This document shows, one piece after another, positions 28,001 to 43,000 of a stretch of 64,000 bases of DNA. The position numbers and the translations under genes were made by a program. How positions within the stretch are numbered: position 1 is the first letter of the stretch; each line of letters starts with the position of its first letter. Under the pieces are notes generated by a model. The model ran no database searches, had not been told where the DNA came from, and was given only the letters and a program-made list of their open reading frames with translations. Source of the DNA: Pogostemon cablin (Eukaryota; Streptophyta; Magnoliopsida; Lamiales; Lamiaceae); NCBI GenBank assembly GCA_023678885.1, contig CM043005.1, positions 2,304,814 to 2,368,813 on the forward strand. Direction: 5' to 3'.

Positions 28001-31000
28001 AAGTGCTTGATTTGAAGTGTGAAAGTAAGTCACACCACTTTTTGCAAACTTACCTCGAAACTCTTGTTTCAATTTAAGTTTGGGGGGATATGGCGTGGTG
28101 TGACATACTTTGTCTTGAAAGCATATACTTTTCGTATTTTTGGGCTAATTTTAAAAATTTTCTCATGAGTTTGGTTGGATTTTGGTATGATTGGTTGTGT
28201 TGAAGTGCATGTGAGTCCATATTTTTAATGAAATTGTTAAGCTAATGGTGTTTGTTGAGTTTTTGAGTATAAATAAAGGGTATTGGAAGCACGAATGGAG
28301 CTTGGAGCTAACGATTTCCTTACCAAATGGCTATTGAGGGAGTACTCTACACCTTAGCACTTCTAATTGATGTTGATTTGGATTGATGGATTAGCATGCT
28401 ACTTTATGTGTTATGTTTTGGGATGTTTACTTCCGTAATTTAGGATTTCAATTTTCAATCAAAGATGGGGATACTTGTGAGCTTAATTGATCATGGATGA
28501 TATAGAATGTGTGCTTTATTGTTAATGATGGTGATTTTTGTTTTTGCATGTTATGTGTTTTTGTTTTGTTTCTTGTTTGTTGAGTCTTTATTTATTGTTT
28601 TGTGTGTTTTCTTATTTTTGTCTTGGTATGTTTGGTGGTTTGTTTTGGGATATTGTGAGTCATTTTTGAACATGAGTGGTGATATATTGTGGTAGTAAGT
28701 GATGACAAGTTATGATTAAGAATCTCTACACTTTCGAATTGTGACATGTTTTACTTAACTTGTTCAATTTTGAGATGAATGTGGTGTAATAAGTTTCTTA
28801 AGGTCCAATGCATAAGCTTGTGAGAATTTGAGCTTCAACCGTGCATACATGGTTTTTATTCATGAGTGGATTGGTTGTGTTTGATAAGCTAGAACTTGCT
28901 CAAGGATTATAGGAACGAGCCCGATTTGTGGAGATTAGTGAAATGATCTTAGGCCATCCTTGTTATTCATAGTCATTGCCATATATTTTCCTACCATGTA
29001 CATCATCCCTAGTTAACCATTTTGAGCCTTTAAGCCTTTTTATTGTGAATATAGCACACTACAAGCCTTAATTACCCACTTGAGCCTTACATACATACCT
29101 TTTGTGTGAGTGATTGAGGAGATGGTAACTAGAAAGGTTTGATTGAAGAACAAAAAAAAGAAAGGAAATGGTAACAAGCAAGAAAAATGATGAAAAGAGC
29201 AAAATGAAGAATGCACATGCAACCTCAAAACAAGAAATATGAGCAAAACAACAATAATATGCTCAAGTACTTAAAAATCCAAAGAAGGAAGCATGAATCA
29301 TAAGAAGCTCAAGAAATCCAAGGAAAGTTGATGAGTAGAGCTTGTGAGTACCAAAGACAAGAAAGGAAGAAAGAAAAGTGGAGAAGTTGAGGAAGTTGAT
29401 CATCTCTTCGATTACTTACACTTGTTTAGTCACTATTACCTATATTCTTCCTACCTTACCAAAGAGCCTATCATTACATCCAAATTAAAGACCTTTTTGA
29501 TCACTAATGGAAACTTTGGTGGTTTGTGAATGTAGTCCACGAGCAAGCTTATAGCGAGTCGAGTCAATCGATTAATGGGTGTTGATTTACCTTACTTTAA
29601 AGAGTGTTGAGAGACATTGATATCCTATGTGAGGCTTGGACCAAAAAGAGACTATATTACACTAATATTCTCTTGTGATTGAACTTGTTAATTTCTCATG
29701 TCATGAATCTAATGTTGTAGGATGACTTAGCATAAATTGTGATTCTTATTATTATTGATGTGTTGTTACTTATGTTCGTTTAGTCTTTTCCTAGGTGAAG
29801 TAGATATGACTGAGTACCAATTTGATAAGAAGGGCTGGTGCCAGGTGCTTAGCCCAGGCTGTAGTAACCAAACCGGGATTTAACTTGCTAAACATCAATG
29901 GTAATTACATCTCTGATGAGGGTATTCATGAGGTGAAAAATCTTTTAAGTTCTTGGTCCATTAGATGAGAATGATCCAGAGGGAGAGGACTATGATGAAG
30001 AGGAAGAACAAGGAGGTAACGTTGAGCACGAACTGGAATCTAAGCTTAAGGGCCTCGACATCAAACAGGAAGAATGAATAGTGCATTATCAATAGATTAG
30101 AGTAAAATTTGTGATTATTTAACGTCATGTCTTCAACAACTTCATTACGGTAATAATGCTACTCTTGCTTGTTCTCATTTGGAATATGTTATGTGATTGT
30201 AGGCTTGATTAGTGCTTGTAATGCTTTCTCAAAGAGTGAGTCTATTGTGTGCCCGGACACATAGATTTAGATTCGTGCTCCTTCGCAATTTTCGTGCCCC
30301 TTTATAATTTAAATTCCCTAGCAATACATAGATTTGAATAGAATAGAGATGGGAAGGGTTGTGTTCACATGGGGACACGGACCGTGTCCCCTGGGCGCAG
30401 GAGTTTTTGCCATTCTCAAATCTAGTGCGAATTCACAAATAATTCCGTGTCCCCTGGGCGCAAGAGTTTTTGCCATTCTCAAATCTAGTGCGAATTCACA
30501 AATAATTAAGACATGAAATCTAATTTAATTGTTATGCTGAAGTTAATATTTAGTGGCTTCATATGTACAACTTTGTTTCATTTATATCTTCTGTACATCT
30601 TTCTGGATACTTTGGTTGAAAAGTTGCATTTAAGGAAAGAAATCAGACCACTTTAAGACAAAATCTTGTGTTCAGTACAGCAATTTTCTAGTTAAGAACA
30701 GGGTAACCAAGCAATTAAATGACTCATCATAATCAGTAGTTCATAGTTTTGTAGATATTAGTGTCAAGCTGGAAGGGTTGAATTTGTATGAGAGAAAGAT
30801 AGAGACATTTCTGATTGCCTCACAGCTTATTTGCTTTGAAACAGTGATCATACTGCCACATAGGGTTGTAAACGAATCGAATCGAATCAAATCGAATCAA
30901 ATACTAAAGTATTTGAATGGTATTTGATTAAATATTTGAATATTCGTATTCGTATTCGATAATTAATCAAATTCGAAATCGAATTCGTATTCGATTCGAA

Positions 31001-34000
31001 AGTAATAAACGAACTATTCGAATATATTCGAGTATTCAAATTTGAACATTCGAAATTGAATATCCGAATTCGATTCGATTCGAAATTGTAAATTCATTTT
31101 TTTTAATAATATAATATTTTTAATTTCTTGTACTATTAATAAATTTAAGAAGAAAATACTCACTAAATACATCTACCATTAAATTATTAAAAATTATAAT
31201 TAAATAATTCAAATGACAACATATAAAAAAATATATTATCCTCTTTATTTTAAAATAGTAATAAATTAGATAATATATATTTATTTAATATCAATATATA
31301 TTATATATTATTATTCGAATATATTCGTGAATATTCGAATCGAATATCTTGCTAATCATATTCGATTCGAATATTTTTCGAACTAAAATAATTATTCGAA
31401 TTCATATTCGAATTTTTCAAATTCGAATACTGATATTCAAATTCGAATATCGAATCGAATTCGAATTCGAATTATTTGATTAATTTACAACCTGCCACAG
31501 GTTCTTTGAATGCTGCTAGAATCTTGTCATCCAACTCAAATTTAATTTCTTTTTTATCTCTGCCAATCTTCACATACGAAGCGCGCCTTCAAGTCCTCGG
31601 GAAGGTTTGTTGTGCCACTCCATCCAAGAATCTCCTTTGCAGCTCGTGGCTCCGCATAAAAATGCTGCACAAGTGTATATGGTGAGTCAATTATGCAGAA
31701 TCACATTTGTCATCAAGTTGTGTCAAGTTGTGAGTAGGTGTAATAGTATAGTAGGTGGGTCATATAAAATATATTAATTGTTTTGTGTGGCTCCTATTTA
31801 CTAAAAAGGAAAATGCATCTCTTGTGTTGGGACTTGGGACGGACGAAAATGGAAAAAATGCGTTGCTTGTGGTGGGACGAAATGAGTAATTATTTATCCC
31901 TCCTTTCCAAATTTATTTTCATGTTTACTGTAAATACAGAATTTAAAAAAAAATCTTTTATACTTACTTTTGAAGATAGTATGATATTTTTTAATAATAA
32001 ATAAATGATAATATGTTATGTGTATTAATTAAAAAGGTCATGACAAATTTAAAATTAAAGTATGTTAGAGGAATATTAATTAGTTGTTTTTTTCTTTTAT
32101 GGAAGTGTGATATTGAATTTGGATGGATCAAAATAAAAAGTATGAAGTTGAAGTTAGGATATTAATTAAGGTGATAGTGTAATTAGGAATTTAATAAAAA
32201 CATATATAAATATTAATTGCGAATACGCTGCTATAAATAATTTTTTAAAAGTATGAAGTGTCGCGACGTGGTTAATTGTCGTATATTTTTTATTTTTTTG
32301 TTTTAATATCACATATATAATCTTTCTAATTTTATTTATTTATTTATTTATTTATTATTATTATTATTATTCATGTATATCTTTAAATCATATATATCTA
32401 TAAATTAAATACCACCTTTAATCATATTTTTTGATTGGTTATAAATAGATAATTAATAAAATATATCCAACTTATTATTATTATTATTATTATTTTAATA
32501 TTATTATTCATGTATATCTTTAAATAATGTATATCTATAAATTAAATACCAACTTTAATTATATTTTTTGATTGATTATAATAATTCATTCATGTATTAT
32601 GCGTGAATCTGTACTCGTATATATATATATATGATTAGATGAATTTATTAAATTTATTAAATAATGTTAACTATTTAAGGATTTAAGCAGAGTAGATTTA
32701 ATTTTATGGCAAAAGGAGTATATGTAAGAGTGTGAGTGATGTTTGTGAAAGAATAGAATGTAATGTATATAAGAAATAAATGAAATTTATATAATTTAGT
32801 TTAATTAAACAACGATAGTAAAAAATAAATAAATAAATAATTTTAAATTTAAATTAAAAAAATCAATAACAAACAAGGATTTAATTTTTTTTCCTATTTT
32901 ATTTTTTTCTATCAATAAAATGACAAAGTCTCTTGTGATATGGATTATTTGTGAGATGGGTCGACCCATCACTAAAGTATGCTTATTGTATAGATAAAAT
33001 ATGTTTAATGATTGTTAAAGTATGTTTTCTTTGATTATGCATTAAAGTATTATTTTAACGTTGTAACAACAAATTTTATATTTATAATAAAATAAATACA
33101 AATTGCATACAAAGAGAATTTCAAATGGATTTAATTTGAAGAATATGTAAGCAGGTTACAATCTCAATTAATCCTCTGATTCTTCTTTCGAACCAATTTG
33201 GACTTTGACTTTGACTTGTTGTGTGTTGACCGCGTTGACTGTGTGTTTTGAGTCAAATTTTCAGTTGAAGCTTGTCCGCACTCGAATTTGGGACCTTGTA
33301 ACGTTAATCCAGAAGCGTCGAGCCTTTGTTTGGATTAAACGTTCTTGATCCAAAGAACACTTGATCTGGGGGCTTAGCACCTTAATCCCGGGTCGTATGC
33401 TGTTCTTGGCGCAAAAAACACCGAAGAACTTAGTGTATGAAGAACGCTCGATTTGGGAGCTCCGCACCTTAATCCCGAATCGTTTGCCGTTCTTGACTTG
33501 AAGATGCTTGAAGATCTTGAGGAGCATTGCTCGTGTTTCAATCTCTTCAGAGCGTTTGTGTCTTCAGATCTTTGAATGTGTCTGGAATGAATGGAGGAGG
33601 GGTCCTTATATAGGTGAAGGATGAGGATGCCCCATAAATAACTCGCAATCTGATTGGTCCAAGGCTGATTTGACCTGATTTTTTGGACTTGGGCCTTTCA
33701 CTTACTTAGGCTTTAAGTCAGACTTATTTGACTGGATTTGGCTTAATTATCAATTATTTACTCATTTATTTTAGAAATTTATTTATTCAAATTCCATAAT
33801 AAATAAATAATTAATTTATAATTATTGCATTAATTTGCTACATATTTTCCTTTAATATGCAATAAAATTCAAGTGCCTACAAATGGCCCCTCGCATTTTG
33901 TTCATGGATGCCTTTGTGTTGAAGTGAACAAATAGCAATAATCCATTCTTGATCAACATGATTGAATTTTATTGCTTGCCTCACCAACTTGATATGAATA

Positions 34001-37000
34001 GCCTAAATTATGACTGAACTTAGTGAAGTGCTAAGCTGCCTACGTATCTCTTTAAAGAGGATCAAGTCATAACGTAGTTCAAAGGAACATGATTTGGTTT
34101 GGATTGGGGGGTGCCGTACACATTTTATACTCATGCGGGCTAGGAGTAACATGCAGTTTAGGCTCGTGTGTTGAGGAGCATTGAATTAAATTTGCTGACA
34201 GTTTATACTCGTGTCAATGAGTCTTAAATTTGAACTTGTAGATAGTTTATACTCGTGTCAAGGAGCCTTGTGTGGATATTTTCACTCGTATCGGGGAGCA
34301 TTGTGTGGACAGTTTTCTCTCATGTCGAGGAACATTGTGTGGATAGTTTTCTCTCATATCAAGGAGCTTTATGTGTAGAGAGTTTTTTTCTCTTTCCAAG
34401 GAGATTTGATTTGATGTATAGATAGTTTATACTCATATCAAGGAGTGTAACTTGAGGGATTTTAGATAGTTTAAACTCGTATCAAGGAGTATTGTATGGA
34501 CATTTTTGCTCGTGGCGAGGAGCGTAACATGTAGAGAGTTTCGTCTCTTCTCAAGGAGATTTAATTTGAGTTAGACAGTTTGAGCTCATATCAAGGAACA
34601 TGATTTTGAGACTTTTAGATAGTTTAAACTCATATCAAGGAGTATTGTGTGGATATTTTTAGATCGTATCGAGGAGCGTAACATGTAGAGAGTTTCGTCT
34701 CTTCTCAAGTAGATTTGATTTGATGTGTAGATAGTTTATACTCATATCAAGGAGCGTAACTTGAGGATTTTAGATAGTTTAAACTCGTATCAAGGAGTAT
34801 TGTGTGACAGTTTTCATTCGTGTCAATGAGCTTTAACTTGAGGATTTTAGATAGTTTAAGCTCATATCAAGGAACGTAATGTAGACAGTTTTCACTCGTG
34901 TCAGGAAGCGTGATGTAGACAGTTTTAGCTTGTGTCAGGGAGCGTGATGTAGACAGTTTTCACTCGTGTCAAGGAGCTTTAACTTGAGGATTTTAGATAG
35001 TTTAAGCTCATATCAAGGAGCGTAATGCAGACAGTTTTCACTCCTGTCAGGGAGCGTGATGTGGACATTTTTAGCTCGTGTCAAGGAGCTTTATCTTGAT
35101 TTATCAACAGTTTAATGCCCCCAATCTTGGGCTGCACTATTTTCTCTTACTTCAACTTCATTTCTGTTAATCTTTATAGAAATGACAGACTTTGTTTGTG
35201 GTTCCCCTTCCAAGGGCTCATCGAAGGACATGTATTCAAACCTGTAAGAGTCTTGAATAGAGGGCCATTCGATGTCATTTGATGTCAAGCTTAACTCCAT
35301 GTCGTGAGCTCTTGAAGTCAACTCTTCAAAAGTTTTAGGCCGAATTCCTTGGAGTATGTAGCTAAGATTCCATTGCATCCCTTGAATGCACATTTCTATA
35401 GCTGAAGTTTTTGATAGCTTTTCTTTGCAATTTGAGCCTTAGACTCCTCCATCTATTGATGTAGTCGAGGACATATTCTTTATCACTTTGACGAGTATTT
35501 GTTAGCTCCATCATGCTAACAGTTCTTCGTGTGCTATAGAAGCAGTTGAGGAATACTTTTTCCATTTGCCCCCAACTATCAATAGAGTTAGCTTCCAAAT
35601 TGATGTACCAATCGAAGGCATTTCCTTTTAGAGATCAGACAAATTGTCTCACCATATGATCTTCGTAGGTCCCAGCATCATTGCATTTCTCGACGAAGTG
35701 CGCCACATGTTGTCTTGGATTGCCTTTACCATCGAATTGTTGAAACTTGGGAGGTTGGTAGTCAGTTGGCATTCTCAAGTTGTCAATCCTCTTTGTATAT
35801 GCCTTGACGTAGGTTGAAGAAGATTTAAAGCTCCCTTCAAACTTATCTTTTATCGTATTTATCACGATGTTCTTTAGTTGGTTGATAGGAAATGTTCCGT
35901 CAGTTGAAACTTGTATCTTATCCTCAGCTGGCTTTTTTTTAGATAGATGATGCTTCGTTGAGTCTTCCTCTCCGTGCTCATTCTCAACTTGTTTCTTATT
36001 TGTACGGCTTTGTCTCCGCATTCTCCATTTTCTTCATAAATTTGGAGATTTTTAAATCTTGAGCTTCCATGTGCTTGTTGAGTCCTTCAATGGCTTTCAT
36101 CATACTTGCGAGTTGATCCTCAATAGTCATAGCACTTGTCGTCATCACTGCAGCTTCAATTGAGGCAGATGGTGAGCTTGTCGTGGAGCGAAGAGTTGAG
36201 CAGATAGAGTCATCTTCACCATCTTTGTCGCTGTGCAATGGTTTATTGAGAGATTCCCACCATACGATTTGTCTTTGAGGAGCCTTCAGACATACTTCTT
36301 GTAACGACTTCAACCTTTTCAGTTTGCAACTCTGGAGGCTTTGATGCAATAGTCCTTCGTATCGCAATCTTTAGCGGAGTCATAACTTGCGTCTTCACAG
36401 CTTGTAGCTCTAAAGGCTTTGAGATAGATGACCTTTTTATCGCGATCCTAAGAGGAGTCATACTTTATATCTTTGTGCTTGTTGAGAGAAGAGATGAGAG
36501 GTAGAGACTGTCCCACCGGGCGTGCCAAAATTTGTAACAACATATTTTGTATTTATAATAAAATAAATATAAATTGCATATAAAGATAATTTCAAATGGA
36601 TTTAATTTGAAGAATATGTAAGCAGGTTACAATCTCAATTAATCCTCTGATTCTTCTCTCGAATCAATTTGGACTTTGACTTTGACTTGTTGTATGTTGA
36701 CCGCGTTGACGGTGTGTTTTGAGTCAGATCTTCAGTTGAAGCTTGTTCGAACTCGGATTTGGGACCTTGTAACGTTAATCCAGAAGCGTCGAGCCTTTAT
36801 TTGGATTAAACGTTCTTGATCCAAAGAACACTCGATCTGGGGGCTTAGCACCTTAATCCAGGGTCGTATGTTGTTCTTGGCGCGAAGAACACCGAAGAAT
36901 TTAGTGTATGAAGAACGCTCGATTTGGGGGCTCCGCACCTTAATCCTGAATCGTTTGTCGTTCTTGACTTGAAGATGCTTGAAGATCTTGAGGAGCGTTG

Positions 37001-40000
37001 CTCGTGTTTCAATCTCTTCAGAGCGTTTGTGTCTTCAGGTCTTTGAATATGTCTAGAATGAATGGAGGAGGGGTCCTTATATAGGTGAAGGATGAGGATG
37101 CCCCATAAATAACTCGCAATCTGATTGGTCCAAGGCTGATTTGACCTGATTCTGTGGGCTTGGGCCTTTCACTTACTTAGGCTTTAAGTCAGACTTATTT
37201 GACTGGATTTGGCTTAATTATCAATTATTTACTCATTTATTTTAGGAATTTATTTATTTAAATTCCATAATAAATAAATAATTAATTTATAATTATTGCA
37301 TTAATTTGCCACATATTTTCCTTTAATATGCAATAAAATTCAAGTGCTGTTATAATATAATTTATTATTAATATACTTTAACTATAAATAAGTATATTTT
37401 ATCTATACAATAAACATATTTTAGTGATAAGTCGATCAGTCTCATACCCGTCTTACAAGAGAGTGTCTCCAATAAAATACTCGACATGAAAGTAACCATT
37501 TAACAATTAAAATAATAAAATTATTTAATACTTTAATAATACATAAGAGTTTCATATATTAAAAAAAATTTCATAAATAAACTGTGAATTGGATTCACAT
37601 CATCGCTTAACTAATTTATATACTATATCCTATCATAGTTTAATATTTATTGAGTGAGGATTGCGTGCGCCCGGTGCACCCCGTGTGCCTTTAAAATTTA
37701 GTATTATGGGTAACGGTATGTAAGCAATTAAAATTCACGGTCCAATCAAATGGCGACACGTGGATTTTATTGATTAAATATCAATTTTAATTTATTATAT
37801 TTTATTTTGGGGATTTAATAAATTAATTCCTAAAATAGATTAATAAATAATTGATAATTAATTTAATACCCAACAAATTAAGTAGGGTTTAAATTAAGTA
37901 AAACTTGACCCCTAAGTTAAGTAAAGCATGGAAGGTTCCAGAATCAGGTCAAATTAAGCAATGACCAATCAAGCCGTGATATATTTGGAACGGCCCAAGC
38001 CCGCAGTACCAGGCCAAATCTATTTTGGACCAATCAGATTGCAAGTTATTTATGGGACATGCTCATCCTTCACCTATATAAGGAGCCCTCCTTCATTCAC
38101 TCCGGACACACTCAAATACTTGAAGACATAAACGCTCTGAAGAGATCAAGAACACGAGCAGCGCTCCCTTGAGATCTTCAAGCATCTTCAAGTCAAGAAC
38201 GGCAAACGATTCGGGATTAAGGTGCGGAGCCCCCCAAATCAAGCGTTCTTCATAAACTGAGTTCTTCGGTGTTCTTCGCGCCAAGAACAGCATACGACCC
38301 GGGATTAAGGTGCTAAGCCCCCCAGATCGAGTGTTCTTAGGATCAAGTACGTTTAATCCAAACAAAAGCTCGACGCTTCTGGATTAACGTTATAAGGTCC
38401 CAAATCCGAATTCGGACAAGCTTCAACTGAAGATCCGACTCAACACACACACAGTCAACGCGATCAACGCAGTCAAAATCAAAGTCAAAGTCAAGCCAAA
38501 TTGGTTCGAGAGAAGAATCAGAGGATTGATAGAGATTGTTTCCTAAATCATCAAGTTTAATCCATCTGGATTATCATTGTAATTCTTTTGTGTTTATTTC
38601 ATTATAAATACAAAAATTTATTATTACAGGGTACATTGTTTTGTTCTAAAGGATATACACTTTAATTAATAAGGGTACACTATTTTGTTCTAAAGGGTAT
38701 ACACTTTTTATTAATATTTTTTATTTTTCTTCAGAAAATAAAGGGTACATATCTTTATACTAAAGGGTATACAATTTAACACAAAATTTTAAACCTTATT
38801 TTTAAAGTTTAAAATATTTAAGGTTTTTTTTGTTTTCGATTTTTTTTTCCAGATTTATGAATATATCTCTTACTCTTTGATTTGATATAAAAATAAAATA
38901 TATCATACTTAAATCCTTCTAAAATAAGCATAGATTTAGGTTTACTAAATTCAACTCATCCTAAATCCATATTCCTTATTTCTACTTACATCCAATAAAA
39001 TAAACATCACATAAATGTATAATTGTATTTACAATTTTTATATAGAGGGAGATATACATGGAATATGGTTCTCACTCTTTTTAAGATTTTATTTTATACT
39101 CCTTCCATCACATAACAACTTTCACATTTATTGTTTCACGTTGTTTTAAAAAAATTACAAGTAATATTATGAGAGCTTAAAAAAAAAAAATTTAAAATTA
39201 AAGTAACTTTAAGAATATTGGATAAAGTTTTATTTTCTTTTATGGAGTATGAAAATTGGACAAACAAATAAGGAAAGGGTGAAAGACTTTATAGAACTGA
39301 GAGAGTACCATTATCATTAAAATAAAATATTAATAAACTATAATCACCCATAAATGAGTTCAATTGTTGTGCAACTAAACAATCTAAACCTTCAATTGTT
39401 GTGCACCTAAACGATCTAAATTGTTAGATTAAGTTTTAATTCAAACTCTACAATAAAATAAAACAAAAAGTTTAAAATAATAAACTTTTAAAAAAAGGCT
39501 AAATATAGTGTGCACTCACGTACAAATATAAGCAAAAACATATACAATTATGAGTAAAAATGTATACAATTTAATTGTTAATTTTTTTAATAAAAAATTG
39601 AGTGTAAAAAATGTACAATTATTAAAATACATGTATACACTATTGAATAAAAAGTTATACACATATGAATGCTTGTTTTTTTAATGAAAAACTTAGTGTG
39701 AAAAAAGTATACAAATATTACAAAACACGTATACAAAAGAGAATAACATGTATACAAAATAGAATAAAAAGTATACAAATATGGGTGCAATGGTACACCC
39801 GGGTGCACCTAATATACACTCTTAAAAAAATAACTACCCACGTCACCTTATTTTATATCTATAAATTCCAGGTACGCGAGTGCATTCTAGAATCATCCAA
39901 ATTTACATGGATACTGAGTATAGATGTTTGTTTGGAGGGTTTAGAAATATAGAATGATATGAATTGAACTGCGAGTATTAATATAAGAAATACAATTCCA

Positions 40001-43000
40001 TTATTGTTTTCCACTGCTATTATTATTATTTTTGTTTTGATTTTTTCTAACAAACCAAACACCCATTTGATGATTGTGTGATTTTAAATCCTGAATTTTC
40101 GGTTTTATATCTTTCGAGTTTCTAATTCGATAGAAAAAATCTTTCTGAGTAATGAATAGGTATTTTATCTTTCATGTGCTATATTTAAAAAAACTCTTTA
40201 AATATATTTCGTTATGGGGCCAGCTATTTGCACCTCAAAATTATTGAACGTACCCAAAAATATTTAAATTGATATAATTATCCTTAAAAAATTTATATAT
40301 GTTCGGTGTCAACAAGCGAACAGTTATCCATCTTATATGTTCGGTTGCTGCAACCGAACATAATAAAGAATTCATCTATCTTATCTGTTCGGTTGCAGTA
40401 ACCGAACAAAACAAAGAATTCATTCATCTTATGTGTTTGGTTGCAGCAACCGAACAAAATAAGATTTGTGATTTTTTAATGCATATCTATATTACCGAAT
40501 AAATAAGATAACAGATAAGTTTCATAAATCACCTTTTTGTTTAAAGATCGATGATGTCTATGAAACTTATGTGCCGAACGTAAGATAGATGAATTCTTTA
40601 TTCTATTCGGTTGCAACAACTGAACATATATAAGTTTTATAAGGGTAATTATGTCAATTTAAATATTTTTGGGTACATTCAGTAATTTTGGGGATGCAAA
40701 TAGCTGGCCTCTTTGTTATTCATCTATTTATTTATTGTTATCATTTATTAGTATTATATTTTTAACTTTTAAATAAAGGACTTTTATTGATTTATTTAAG
40801 GCAAAGACTTATGAGATGTCTTATAAGTAATTACGTGATAATTTCTATAATGTGAAGTAGTATTCAATTAATGAAAAATAATAATGATATTTAATGAACA
40901 ATTTATAGTATAAATAAAAAGTTATAACATTTTAATTTTTTACAGTGAAAGTGATAATTAATTTAAAATGCGTAAAATGATCTCACGTGAGACGGTCTCA
41001 CGTATGACATGCCTTTATTTAAAATGTCACAGCAAAAACTTTATTATGATTATTTTTTTTAGGTTTTGTATTTTAAATATAATAAAATTATTCAATTCAT
41101 CTATTTATCCGTTTTAAGTGTTCCGTTGTGCGTGTAATAATCTTCTGTTTTATTAGAGTGATTCGAATAGTCATTTTATAATGGGACTGAAGGTGAACAG
41201 ATAGTCCAAAAGCCCAATTATTTGGGCCGTAACTGCATCTTCTTATCCAAAGAGATTCTTCCTAGAAACCCTCAGCGGGAATTCAATTGCTTCTCTCTCC
41301 CCCAAAATTCAAATTTGTGCTCTCATTTCATCTTTTTTGCATATATAAATCACTACTATTCATCCTCCATGCTCAGTTGATTTCCGCCGCCTAAATCTGT
41401 TGCTCCTTTTGATTCGCGGATTTGCTCTGCTACTGTCGATCGGGTAACGCTCCTTTTTTTATTTTGAAGTTACGTAGATTAATTATGTAGATTTCTGCTT
41501 CACTTTTGGATGTCTAAACTCGGATTCTGCTGTGTATTAGAGTTTCCACAACTGTTAAGGTCTTTTGATTTATTTCTGAAAGTGGAATTTGCTTGCATTT
41601 TGTTGTTCATCAGTTGTGAATTCATTTTCTTAATTGGAGTTATTCCTTTATTTTGTTTATACATTCAGTTGTGTGGATTTCTAGTACTTAGAGATGCTAT
41701 TTCTTATCTGCGATGTACTCTTTCATCCTCTAGGTTGTTGTGAAATGGAGTTTCCCTCATCGTCCTTTAAATTGTGGCCCCCTAGCCAACTTACTAGGCA
41801 AAAGCTTATCGAGAGGATGACGAAGAATCTTCTAACTCCCTCCATTTGGTCTAGAAAGTATGGTATCTTGAGTCAAGAAGAGGCAGAGAAGAATGCCAAG
41901 CAGATCGAAGCCGCAGGTTTTGCTGCAGCAGATCAACATTTTGGGAATGAACCAGATGGAGATGGAAGTTCATCGGTGCAAATATATGCCAAGGAATCCA
42001 GTAGGCTTATGCTTGAAGTTATCAAACGAGGACCTGTTGCTAAAACGGTCAGAGAACCTGGTATATTAGACAAAATCAAAGAAAATGGAGGAACGACTTT
42101 TGATATATCTGGTGAACCACGAAAGGTTATTGATGCAGATGATGCAGAGAAACTGTTGAGTCTCTTGAAGGAGCCTGGTTGTCGTTATACGAAGATATGC
42201 TTTAGCAATACAAGTTTTGGTCGGGAGGCTGCACTTGTTGCTAAGCCGATATTATCATCTGTCAAGGATCATTTAACTGAAATTGACCTGTCAGATTTTG
42301 TTGCTGGAAGATCAGAGGACGAAGCTCTCGAAGTCATGGGTATTTTTTCATCAGCGCTAGAAGGTTCTAACTTACGTTATCTCGACTTGTCCAACAATGC
42401 TTTGGGCGAGAAGGGTATCAGGGCTTTTGATGCACTATTGAAATCCCAGTCTAACTTGGAGGAGCTATATCTGATTAATGATGGTATTTCAGAGGAGGCT
42501 GCAAAGGCAGTCCATGAGTTACTTCCGGCAACCCATAAACTTAGGATCCTTCAGTTTCATAACAACATGACTGGAGATGAAGGGGCGATATCAATATCTG
42601 AAATAGTGAGTAGTTCTCCACTGTTGGAAGATTTTCGATGTTCATCTACAAGGGTGGAATCTGAGGGAGGTATTGCCCTAGCTAAAGCACTTGGAAACTG
42701 CAATCACTTAAAAAAGCTTGATCTACGAGACAACATGTTTGGTGTTGATGCTGGATTGGCTTTGAGTGAGGCATTATCTGCATTTTCTGGGCTATGTGAG
42801 ATTTACCTAAGCTATTTGAACCTGGAAGATGAGGCATCTATTGCTATTGGGAATGCCCTAAAGGAATCGGCTCCATCTCTGGAGGTCTTGGATATGGCTG
42901 GAAATGAAATCACTGCCAAAGCTGCTCCTGTTCTAGCTTCCTGTATAGTTTCCAAACAGTTTCTTGCCAAGCTAAACTTGTCTGAGAATGAACTGAAGGA